Positions 6,512-12,954 of a stretch of 15,535 bases of DNA are shown piece after piece. Location of the stretch: the NCBI GenBank assembly GCA_022791355.1, contig JAAVYX010000182.1:1-15535 (forward strand), in the 5' to 3' direction. This DNA comes from Clostridiales bacterium (GTDB lineage Bacteria; Bacillota; Clostridia; Oscillospirales; Acutalibacteraceae). A program made the translations under genes and the position numbers. How positions within the stretch are numbered: the stretch's first letter is position 1; each line of letters starts with the position of its first letter. The notes under the pieces were generated by a model. That model made no database searches, was not told the origin of the DNA, and saw only the letters and a program-made list of their open reading frames with translations.

Positions 6512-6756
6512 GTTGACGGGGACAGTACCCATTTCCCGATTGTCTTTCAAAGAGAGCGGCGGCTGTAAGCTGAAAGCCCCGCAGGGCAGGGAACAGGAGA
6601 ACACCACCCCTGAGCCGCCGGCCTGTCGCAAGGCCGGCCGTCGGTCCCGCGTTAAGGGAGCAACGAGAGGCTGCGGTCTAAAAGCCGCGCAATCCGGGTG
6701 GAACCGTGGAGCAGTAAGCGCTTCATCCCAGAGTATATGGGATGAAGCGCTTTTTT
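6512..6756 (+). promoter_or_regulatory. Threonine-specific T-box leader
   Basis: T-box leaders sense uncharged tRNA and open transcription of aminoacyl-tRNA synthetase or amino-acid genes. Seen here are the stem I block AGAGAGCGG with GCTGAAAG (6551-6585), the specifier context GAAC-ACC-ACCCCTGAG with specifier ACC, a threonine codon (6603-6605), the T-box proper GGGTGGAACCGTGG (6696-6709) and the terminator that follows. The bulge reads UGGA, which predicts a tRNA-Thr with discriminator base U. Threonyl-tRNA synthetase is the expected target, but thrS begins 1.6 kb further on, with two restriction-modification genes in between. Confidence 0.93.
6716..6756 (+). terminator. T-box-controlled intrinsic terminator
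   Basis: A perfect 15-bp stem (6716-6730/6738-6752) with loop GAGTATA runs into TTTTTT. It starts 6 nt after the T-box sequence, the normal place for the terminator that competes with the antiterminator stabilised by uncharged tRNA. Confidence 0.92.
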
Positions 6757-6781
6757 GGTATAGAAGCGCCGACCCGCGCTG

Positions 6782-6946
6782 CCCGAAAAAATGACCGTTG
6801 CGCAAGAATCGTCCAGGCGATGCGCGGCATCGCTTGGACGGTTCTGGAGCAGAGGGAATTTTTTCGGAACAGCGGCGCGGGGGAGGCGCGCCAAACAGCG
6901 ACGGCCTAGCCGAATGCTTTGCATTCGGCAACCCAAAAAAATGACC
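6782..6946. repeat. 15-bp direct repeat flanking hairpins before the restriction gene
   Basis: CCCGAAAAAATGACC (6782-6796) recurs as CCCAAAAAAATGACC (6932-6946), 14 of 15 identical, 150 bp apart. Between them are a 13-bp stem with one wobble (6810-6822/6828-6840) and a perfect 9-bp stem GCCGAATGC/GCATTCGGC (6909-6917/6921-6929, loop TTT). A weak promoter option in this region is TTCGGC (6924-6929), 17 bp, AATAAT (6947-6952). The stretch between the T-box terminator and the restriction gene holds no other recognisable gene. Confidence 0.5.
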
Positions 6947-7033
6947 AATAATTACAAGCAGCACTGGGTCGGGAAGTCCTGCTTTTCATTTTAGCTGCCG
7001 ATGGAAAACAAGAGCTGAAACGGGTGAAGACGC

Positions 7034-7705
7034 ATGAAAGATTATACCAACTACATAAGAAAAGCATTACAGAATAAGTTTGAATTTCAAAACTATGGTC
7101 ATGCATTAGAAATACTAAACGAGGCTTTCCCGACGGAATGGGATGAAATACAAAGCTGTCTGGAGCAATTGTCTATTTCTATCGACGATTTGAAGGCGGC
7201 GGGCGGCAATGAAACGGCGATACCCAAGAAATTTGACGATGTTTTATATCCGCTGGGATGGCGTGAAATCAGAATTACGGGCGATTTGCTGGTCAAATTA
7301 TATCCAAGACGTGCGAATCAAAGAGGACGTTTTGCGGACGAGCCTTTCGACGAGAAGACAATAGAGGGATATATAGACGGACACAATATTGATTTTATCA
7401 AAGATAAGGTTGCCTTTGACCTGGAATGGAACAGCAAGGACCAAACCTTTGACCGGGATCTTTTGGCTATGCGAACCTATTTTGACTGCGGATTGATCGA
7501 AGTTGGCATTATTGTGACCAGAGCAAAAGAGCTCAACGACATTTTTAAAGAGCTTACGGATCATAAGGGTAAGCCGCTGATGCCAAAGTACGGGGCGAGC
7601 ACGACTTGGATGGGGAAATTGGAATATCGCTTAAAGTCCCGCGGAAACGGCGGCTGTCCAATATTAGCGGTTGGCATCAAAAAGTCTTGCGTGGAGGGGT
7701 ATTAA
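7034..7705 (+). CDS. Type II restriction endonuclease, BglII/BstYI family
   Basis: The 223-aa protein resembles the BglII/BstYI group of PD-(D/E)xK endonucleases. The hallmark is HNIDFIKDKVAFDLEWN (117-133), in which D120 and E131 fit the metal-binding acidic residues; BglII has IDFGKRDTLVEVQ at this place. It is followed by SKDQTFDRDL, LIEVGIIVTR (154-163) and a C-terminal TTWMGKLEYRL with GNGGCPIL. Enzymes of this group cut sites such as AGATCT or RGATCY, but the actual site cannot be read from sequence. The ATG at 7034 has a modest ribosome binding site (GGGTGA, 7022-7027). The gene ends 3 nt before a methyltransferase gene and is clearly A+T-richer than thrS and the upstream genes, which suggests acquisition by transfer. 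Confidence 0.85.
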   Translation: MKDYTNYIRKALQNKFEFQNYGHALEILNEAFPTEWDEIQSCLEQLSISIDDLKAAGGNETAIPKKFDDVLYPLGWREIRITGDLLVKLYPRRANQRGRFADEPFDEKTIEGYIDGHNIDFIKDKVAFDLEWNSKDQTFDRDLLAMRTYFDCGLIEVGIIVTRAKELNDIFKELTDHKGKPLMPKYGASTTWMGKLEYRLKSRGNGGCPILAVGIKKSCVEGY

Positions 7706-7708
7706 CCG

Positions 7709-8356
7709 ATGGCTAAAACACAACTGGAGCTGACAATTGAAGATTTTAATCGTTTTACCGCCGGCAAAAAGTATAAAACCATCTATGCGGATCCGCCTTG
7801 GCAATTTCAAAACAGGACGGGCAAGGTGGCGCCCGAGCATAAAAGGCTTTCCAGATATGGGACAATGAAGCTGGAGGAAATCAAGCAGCTGCCGGTTTGG
7901 CAGGTCGCCGACGCCAAAAGCCATTTGTATTTGTGGGTGCCCAACGCCTTGCTGCCGGAGGGGTTGGAAATTATGCAGGCCTGGGGATTTGTATATAAGA
8001 CCAATATTATTTGGGAAAAGGTCAGAAAAGACGGGATGCCGGACGGCCGAGGCGTGGGCTTTTATTTCAGAAATGTTACCGAGATGCTTTTATTCGGCAT
8101 TAAGGGCGATAAAAACAGAACGCTGGATGCCGGAAGATCCCAGGTCAATCTTATACGTTCGATGAAGCGCGAGCATTCCAGAAAACCGGATGAATTTATT
8201 CCTTTGATTGAAAGCTGTTCGCCCGCGCCGTTTTTGGAGCTGTTTGCAAGAGGAAACAGAAGCGGCTGGGACATGTGGGGCAATCAGGCGACAGAGGACT
8301 ATGAGCCCACTTGGAGTACTTACGCCAATCATACGGTTGCAGAAAAATCAGAATAA
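7709..8356 (+). CDS. DNA adenine-N6 methyltransferase, MT-A70 family
   Basis: This 215-aa enzyme would be the protecting methyltransferase of the restriction system. The catalytic motif DPPW is at 28-31 within TIYADPPWQFQNR. LYLWVPNALL (73-82), GFVYKTNIIWEK (93-104), HSRKPDEF (156-163) and FLELFARG (175-182) followed by GWDMWGN (187-192) match the MT-A70 fold, whose bacterial members methylate adenine in DNA. The ATG at 7709 follows GGAGGGG (7693-7699) and lies 3 nt after the endonuclease stop, so the two genes form a tight pair. Its stop lies 16 nt before the thrS start, and the thrS ribosome binding site begins right at the stop codon. The base composition is intermediate to A+T-rich. Confidence 0.92.
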   Translation: MAKTQLELTIEDFNRFTAGKKYKTIYADPPWQFQNRTGKVAPEHKRLSRYGTMKLEEIKQLPVWQVADAKSHLYLWVPNALLPEGLEIMQAWGFVYKTNIIWEKVRKDGMPDGRGVGFYFRNVTEMLLFGIKGDKNRTLDAGRSQVNLIRSMKREHSRKPDEFIPLIESCSPAPFLELFARGNRSGWDMWGNQATEDYEPTWSTYANHTVAEKSE

Positions 8357-8372
8357 AAGGAGCGAACAAATC

Positions 8373-10322
8373 ATGTCGATTCAAATTACCCTCAAGGGCG
8401 GCGTGCAGAAGACCTACGAGCAGGGAGTCACCCCGGCCGAGGTGGCGGCCTCCCTGGGCGCGGGTCTGGCCAAGGCCGCCTGCGCCGCCAAGGCCGACGG
8501 CAAGGTGGTGGACCTGCGCACCCCCCTGACCGCCGACTGTAAGCTGGACATCCTGACCTTTGACGACCCCGAGGGCCGTCACGCCTTCCGGCACACGGCC
8601 TCCCATATGCTGGCCCAGGCCGTAAAGCGGCTTTACCCCGAGGCAAAGCTGGCCATCGGCCCGGCCATCGACAACGGCTTTTACTACGACTTTGCCCTTC
8701 CCGCCCCCTTCACCCGGGCCGACCTGGATAAGCTGGAGGCCGAAATCAAAAAAATCGCCAAGGAGGATATTGCCTTAGAGCGTATGGAGCTGCCCGCCGA
8801 GGAGGCCCGCGCCCTCATGTCCGGCGAGCCATACAAGCTGGAGCTTATAGACGAGCACGCCGGCAAGGGGGAAAAGATTTCCTTTTATAAGCAGGGGGAC
8901 TTCTGCGACCTCTGCGCCGGTCCCCACCTGATGAAGACCGGGACGGTCAAGGCGGTAAGACTCACTCAGTGCACCGGCGCTTACTGGCGGGGCGACGCCA
9001 AGAACCAGCAGCTCTGCCGGGTCTACGGCACCGCCTTCCCCAAGGCCAGTATGCTGGAGGAGCATCTGGCCGCCGTGGAGGAGGCCAAGAAGCGGGACCA
9101 CAACGTCGTCGGCCGGGAGCTGGAGTATTTCACCACGGTGGATATGATCGGTCAGGGCCTGCCCATCATTCTGCCCAAGGGCACCATCGTCCTGCGCACC
9201 TTACAGCGGTGGGTGGAGGACGAGGAGGAAAGAAGGGGCTATCTGCAGACCAAAACCCCCTTTATGGCCAAGCGGGAGCTTTATAAAATTTCCGGCCACT
9301 GGGATCATTACCGGGACGGTATGTTCGTTTTAGGCGACCCGGATACCTGGGAGGACCCTTCTGAGGAAATTCTGGCCCTGCGGCCCATGACCTGTCCCTT
9401 CCAGTTCCAGGCCTACCTGACCAAGACCCGTTCCTACCGGGATCTGCCCCTGCGGTACAACGAGACCTCCACTCTTTTCCGCAACGAGGCCTCGGGCGAG
9501 ATGCACGGCCTGATCCGGGTGCGGCAGTTTACCATTTCCGAGGGTCACTTGGCCGTCACCCCCGAGCAGCTGGAGGAGGAGTTCGCCGGCTGCCTGGAGC
9601 TGGCCAAGTACATGCTGGAGACCCTGGGGCTGGACGACGACGTAACCTACCGGTTCTCCAAATGGGACGAGAACGACCGGGCGAAGTACATCGGCGATCC
9701 CCAGCAGTGGGAGGCGGTGCAGGATACCATGCGCCACATCCTGGACGATTTAAAGATCGACTACACCGAGGAGGACGGCGAGGCCGCCTTCTACGGTCCC
9801 AAGCTGGATATCCAGATCAAAAACGTCCACGGTAAGGAGGACACCCTCATCACCATCCAGATCGACTTCCAGCTGGCCGAGCGGTTCGGTATGGAGTACG
9901 TGGACCGGGACGGGGTGAAAAAGTACCCCTACGTCATCCACCGCACCTCCATCGGCTGCTACGAGCGGACCCTGGCCCTGCTCATCGAGAAGTACGCCGG
10001 GGCCCTGCCCCTGTGGCTGTCCCCCGAGCAGGTGCGGGTGCTGCCCATATCCGAGAAGCAGTTCGACCGTGTGCGGGAGATTGAGAAAATGCTGAAGGAA
10101 GCCAGCCTGCGGGTATCCGGCGACTATCGCAACGAGAAGATCGGCTATAAGATCCGGGAGGCCCAGATGGAGAAAATCCCCTATATGCTGGTCATCGGCA
10201 ACAAGGAGGTGGAGGAGGGTACCGTCACCGTCCGCTCCCGTAAGGGGGAGGATCTGGGCGCCATGACGCCCGACGCCTTCCTGGCCGACGTCAAAATCGA
10301 AATCGACGAGAAGCGGAAATAG
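8373..10322 (+). CDS. thrS: Threonyl-tRNA synthetase
   Basis: This 649-aa cytoplasmic class II synthetase charges tRNA-Thr and appears full-length and intact. The TGS domain spans about 1-63. The editing domain has HTASH (74-78) and CDLCAGPH (178-185), and the catalytic core carries zinc ligands C341, H392 and H523. Motif 2 is around FRNEASGEMHGLIR (369-382), motif 3 around GCYERTLALLIE (528-539), and the C-terminal anticodon-binding domain follows. The ATG at 8373 lies 10 nt after AAGGAG (8357-8362), which overlaps the end of the methyltransferase gene. The frame is open back to 8208, but that part lies within the methyltransferase gene. No promoter is evident directly upstream, so transcription probably comes from the T-box promoter at 6466, through the restriction-modification pair. 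Confidence 0.97.
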   Translation: MSIQITLKGGVQKTYEQGVTPAEVAASLGAGLAKAACAAKADGKVVDLRTPLTADCKLDILTFDDPEGRHAFRHTASHMLAQAVKRLYPEAKLAIGPAIDNGFYYDFALPAPFTRADLDKLEAEIKKIAKEDIALERMELPAEEARALMSGEPYKLELIDEHAGKGEKISFYKQGDFCDLCAGPHLMKTGTVKAVRLTQCTGAYWRGDAKNQQLCRVYGTAFPKASMLEEHLAAVEEAKKRDHNVVGRELEYFTTVDMIGQGLPIILPKGTIVLRTLQRWVEDEEERRGYLQTKTPFMAKRELYKISGHWDHYRDGMFVLGDPDTWEDPSEEILALRPMTCPFQFQAYLTKTRSYRDLPLRYNETSTLFRNEASGEMHGLIRVRQFTISEGHLAVTPEQLEEEFAGCLELAKYMLETLGLDDDVTYRFSKWDENDRAKYIGDPQQWEAVQDTMRHILDDLKIDYTEEDGEAAFYGPKLDIQIKNVHGKEDTLITIQIDFQLAERFGMEYVDRDGVKKYPYVIHRTSIGCYERTLALLIEKYAGALPLWLSPEQVRVLPISEKQFDRVREIEKMLKEASLRVSGDYRNEKIGYKIREAQMEKIPYMLVIGNKEVEEGTVTVRSRKGEDLGAMTPDAFLADVKIEIDEKRK

Positions 10323-10484
10323 GAACCTGTATGCATAAGCGCTGAACGCCGCATGGGCGGATCTTTTGCCGCCGCCCCGCGTTAAACTTTCTTTCCATAC
10401 GTCGGGTATGCCCGCGACAATTTATCTCGATTGGCAGCAAAATCCCCCGTCCATTCGGTATCTCCCGGTTATACATACGGCATC
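10323..10484 (+). repeat. Terminal-inverted-repeat element, family B, copy 2 (162 bp)
   Basis: The first 13 bases, GAACCTGTATGCA (10323-10335), are identical to those of copy 1 at 2542, and similarity continues (AACGCCG/AGCGCCG, ATGGGC/ATGAGC, CTTTTGCCG/CTTTTCGCC). The right end CGGTTATACATACGGCATC (10466-10484) is a degraded inverted repeat of the left end, 13 of 19 by eye, and is followed by CTAAGATATA where copy 1 has CTAAAATA. It starts on the first base after the thrS stop. Confidence 0.55.
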
Positions 10485-10510
10485 TAAGATATACGCCCCC
10501 GGCGGCGAGA

Positions 10511-10540
10511 AAAAGGGCCTCCTGATTGGGAGGCCCTTTT
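10511..10540 (+). terminator. Intrinsic terminator of the thrS transcript, bidirectional form
   Basis: A perfect 12-bp stem AAAAGGGCCTCC/GGAGGCCCTTTT (10511-10522/10529-10540) with loop TGATTG has T-runs in both directions. It lies 189 nt past thrS, with the family B element between. Confidence 0.88.
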
Positions 10541-10826
10541 GCATAACCCTGCGTTAAATACGTTTTTGCCGACAATTGATGAGTAGGAAAGAACCAGGAA
10601 AGAGACCTATGCGTTTTTTTGAGTTGGGCGGGATACCTCGCGCCGTTCGGTTTAGAAATGAAGTCATGTGACAAAGCGCGGCCGGCGCGAAAACAGAACC
10701 AAGCGGGCTTTTACCGATAACCGTTGGATTTTTCAGATAGGACGTCGGTTTTAGGAGGACCTGCGCATACGCGCGGCGCGTATGGCTTTGACCGCCGTCG
10801 GGGCGGCTTTCATCCGTTTTCCAGCC
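10541..10826. other. Intergenic region between convergent thrS and ypeB
   Basis: No gene was recognised. Two dyads sit on the ypeB side, CATACGCGC/GCGCGTATG (about 10767-10785) and CCGCC/GGCGG (about 10793-10807), but neither is followed by a T-tract on the minus strand, so no clear ypeB terminator can be named. Confidence 0.4.
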
Positions 10827-12200
10827 CTACTTGGTCATGATGCCGCCGTCCAGTTTTAAGAGGATGAGAATCTCTTCCTCAGCCAGGGTCTCGGTGTTGA
10901 TATACACCAGCACATCTTCCTCGTTGAGTCCCCGACAGCGGAACTCATAACAATATTTTTCCCCGCCGCCGTCGGTGGGGATGACGGCCAGGGCAGAGGA
11001 CTCCACCTGTAATACGGGACTGAGCGCCGTCCTGGCCTCCTCCTCGGTTTTGACCGGGGCGGAAAGCTGTCGGGTTTTGTGGTTCATCAAAAAGCCGCGG
11101 GCCTCGAAAAAGACCGCCTCGCCGTTGTCCAGGGCCACGCCTACCTTGATAAGGTCGGGATAGCAGATCACCCCGTTCTGGGTGTAGGCGAAATTGATGA
11201 CGCAGACTCCCTCGTCGGTCATATAATAGCTTTCCTTGAAGCCGGTAAGACCCAAGCCCTCCAGATAGGCCCTTCCCTTTTCCACAGCCTGCTCATAGGA
11301 GAGGACCTCCTCGCCGACGTCCCGGGGATTCCGGAGATAGACCCCATAGCCCCCCTGTTTGGTAACCGAGATCACCGTGCTTCCATAGACAAAGCCGAAG
11401 GAGGGCATGACCCCGTCCTCGTCCCCGTCGTCCTGTATCATGGAAGAGGGCGCGCCCAGCATGGCCGCGGCTTTTTTACGGGCCTCCTCCCGGGAAACCT
11501 CTCCGGCCTCTCCCGTCATGGCGGGGGACTTGTTGAGTAAATGGTCGGAGAAGGGGCCGTCGTAAATGAGGGAGGGATAGTCGGTGAGGCTGTCCTCTGC
11601 CTCCATGAGGGAAGCGCCGAAGCCGGAGGCCGCGTCGCCTCCGTCGTCGGGCAGGTTGCCGGCGGCCACCGCCGCCTGAAGCTCGCCGGCCCAGAGCCGG
11701 CCGTCCTCGTAGGAAGCCCGCATGTCGTCCACCCGGGCCGAGAGGTTCTTTGCGGTTCCCGAAAGGTTCAGCAGGTTATTCCGTTCCTCATCGGTGACCT
11801 GCCCGCCCGCCACCGTCTTCTTGGACAGGGCCATGGCATAGTCCCCTACCTGGGATAGGAATTTGTTGATAACGGTCAGTTCCCCGCCGCTTTCGGGCAG
11901 CTGGGAAAGGGCCGACTTGGCCGTGCCGGCCTCCCGCCACAGCCGGGCGGACAGACTGCTGACCTGGGCGGGGGAGACGGCGTAGATACCCTTTTCCAAA
12001 GCGATATTGATGTTGTGCAGCGTGCTGCTCAGATCCTCCAGCCCCCGCTGGTAGGTGTACTCCAGCTGGGTGCGGTATTGATTGGCCATGTTGAAGCCGT
12101 AAAGGGCCGAGCCGCCCAGGGCCAGAGCCAGGGCGGCGCAGTAGCTGACCACGCGTATGCCCGCCCGCCGGGAGAGGCCGGGCTTATCTTGTTTTTGCAT
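10827..12200 (-). CDS. ypeB: Germination protein YpeB
   Basis: YpeB is a spore inner-membrane/cortex protein needed for the assembly and stability of the cortex-lytic enzyme SleB. This 457-aa protein has a short basic N-terminus, one membrane anchor at about residues 16-37, a long helical YpeB-specific region (about 40-200) and C-terminal PepSY-like repeats, seen as SREEARKKAAAMLG, YEQAVEKGRAYLEGLGL and EEEARTALSPVL. The start is the ATG at 12200-12198 with AGAGGTG just upstream; a GTG three codons earlier would overlap that site. A dyad CGGGAC/GTCCCG (12227-12232/12236-12241) lies in the leader. A TATGGA-N6-TCCATA dyad (12276-12293) lies nearby, as does a weak sigma-G-like TGAATT..CATAGCA. 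No sleB is adjacent, although the two genes are usually neighbours. Presence of ypeB implies an endospore former. Confidence 0.93.
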   Translation of the reverse strand: MQKQDKPGLSRRAGIRVVSYCAALALALGGSALYGFNMANQYRTQLEYTYQRGLEDLSSTLHNINIALEKGIYAVSPAQVSSLSARLWREAGTAKSALSQLPESGGELTVINKFLSQVGDYAMALSKKTVAGGQVTDEERNNLLNLSGTAKNLSARVDDMRASYEDGRLWAGELQAAVAAGNLPDDGGDAASGFGASLMEAEDSLTDYPSLIYDGPFSDHLLNKSPAMTGEAGEVSREEARKKAAAMLGAPSSMIQDDGDEDGVMPSFGFVYGSTVISVTKQGGYGVYLRNPRDVGEEVLSYEQAVEKGRAYLEGLGLTGFKESYYMTDEGVCVINFAYTQNGVICYPDLIKVGVALDNGEAVFFEARGFLMNHKTRQLSAPVKTEEEARTALSPVLQVESSALAVIPTDGGGEKYCYEFRCRGLNEEDVLVYINTETLAEEEILILLKLDGGIMTK

Positions 12201-12322
12201 AGGAAGCACCTCTGTTTCGTAAGAATCGGGACCAAGTCCCGCTTTGTATGTCTGTTCCTATTTTTACCCGGATGCTATGGAAATATGTCCATAAATTCAC
12301 AGAGCGTTTACAGCTTTTACGG

Positions 12323-12351
12323 TTGTGGCGCAGATAAAAATGATGTATAAT
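12323..12351 (+). promoter_or_regulatory. Sigma-A promoter upstream of the family C element and cysteine desulfurase leader
   Basis: TTGTGG (12323-12328) and TATAAT (12346-12351) are 17 bp apart. The expected start is near 12358, only about 8 nt before the 19-bp inverted repeat that opens the structured element. It may drive a free-standing RNA or a leader of about 600 nt reaching the gene at 12953. Confidence 0.65.
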
Positions 12352-12365
12352 ATATTTCGAATCGT

Positions 12366-12608
12366 TACCATCTACCTCCAAGGGATCATACGCCCAGTAG
12401 CCGCCCAAAGGGCGGTCCTCATGGGCGGCCCAAATGCGTGCCGCGGGGGAACCGGTAGCGTTCTCGGATTTGGCGGGCGAAAGCCCGCTGGCCGCCCGAC
12501 GGGCGGCTAGAACGGGCCGCGTACCGAGCTTCGGTCGGCAACGAAGACAACGCAGTTTGCGTGGGTTTGCCTCCGTAAACCGTATTTGCCCTTTGGAGGT
12601 AGATGGTA
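12366..12608 (+). ncRNA. Multi-hairpin element closed by a 19-bp inverted repeat (family C); RNA or MITE-like
   Basis: TACCATCTACCTCCAAGGG (12366-12384) pairs with 12589-12608 with a single bulged base. The interior is a row of stems: CCGCCC/GGGCGG (12401-12406/12410-12415), CCAAAT/ATTTGG (about 12430/12468), GCGGGC/GCCCGC with a GAAA tetraloop (12473-12478/12483-12488), GCCGCCC/GGGCGGC (12491-12497/12501-12507), ACCGA/TCGGT (12523-12527/12531-12535), ACGCA/TGCGT (12550-12554/12558-12562) and GGTTT/AAACC (12564-12568/12577-12581). A promoter ends 15 nt upstream. The two ends are bounded by TA, as with TA-inserting MITEs. It lacks the core sequences of RNase P RNA, SRP RNA and tmRNA. No family was recognised. 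Confidence 0.55.
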
Positions 12609-12628
12609 TACCGCTTACAACAGCTTTT

Positions 12629-12850
12629 GTTCTGCGGTTTTGACGATTGATCGTATACGCCTTGCGCGTGTTTTGGCGGTCCCCTGACGGACCCCGGTTT
12701 AGCAGAACTGGAGGGAGTCTCGTTTATGGGACCGGCCAAAGGACGTTTTGACGGCCGGGATCGGCCTTTGGCAGGACCTCTGGCGGCGTCTATAGGACTG
12801 ATGCCGTTTATGGGTATAATGTCATAGTATAACCGGCATCCGCACGGATG
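12629..12850. repeat. Further stem-loops in the cysteine desulfurase leader
   Basis: Dyads are GTTCTGC/GCAGAAC (12629-12635/12702-12708) enclosing GGTCC/GGACC (12678-12682/12689-12693), GCCAAAGG/CCTTTGGC (12735-12742/12765-12772) and CATCCG/CGGATG (12837-12842/12845-12850). A TATAAT at 12815-12820 lacks a good -35 box, so a second promoter there is possible but weak. Confidence 0.4.
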
Positions 12851-12881
12851 ACCCCACGCTCGGAGCGCGGGAATGCCAATG

Positions 12882-12954
12882 ATACCATAGGCTTGCGCTA
12901 TGGTATAATAACCGCTTTGCGGTTATTATACCCCAAATCAGCCGAAAGGGGTAT
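12882..12954 (+). promoter_or_regulatory. Overlapping, mutually exclusive hairpins covering the cysteine desulfurase start
   Basis: Stem 1 is ATACCATAG/CTATGGTAT (12882-12890/12898-12906). Stem 2 is a perfect 14-bp hairpin (12902-12915/12919-12932, loop TTT) that shares 12902-12906 with stem 1. Stem 3 is ATACCCC/GGGGTAT (12928-12934/12948-12954), which shares 12928-12932 with stem 2 and contains the AAAGGGG ribosome binding site and the first bases of the ATG. Stem 2 thus frees the site, while stem 1 plus stem 3 would hide it. Whether this acts as a switch is inference. Confidence 0.45.

Noticed and set aside
6491..6964. 157-codon minus-strand frame and 93-codon plus-strand frame over the T-box
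   Set aside because: Both run through the conserved T-box structure and terminator and have no ribosome binding site.
10560..10680. A fourth family A copy (GATACCTCGCGCC, AAACCGAAC on the minus strand)
   Set aside because: Only short blocks match and neither order nor spacing agrees with the other copies.
12366..12608. RNase P RNA, SRP RNA or tmRNA
   Set aside because: Core sequences of these RNAs (such as GAGGAAAGUC, or the GGUCCGGAAGGAAGC domain) are not found.
12815..12833. Promoter with TATAAT directly before the cysteine desulfurase
   Set aside because: No acceptable -35 box at 16-18 bp and no extended -10. Kept only as a remark.
12848..12952. N-terminal extension of the cysteine desulfurase
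   Set aside because: The extra 35 codons run through palindromes, have no ribosome binding site and no similarity to the family, which normally starts close to YLDNSATT.
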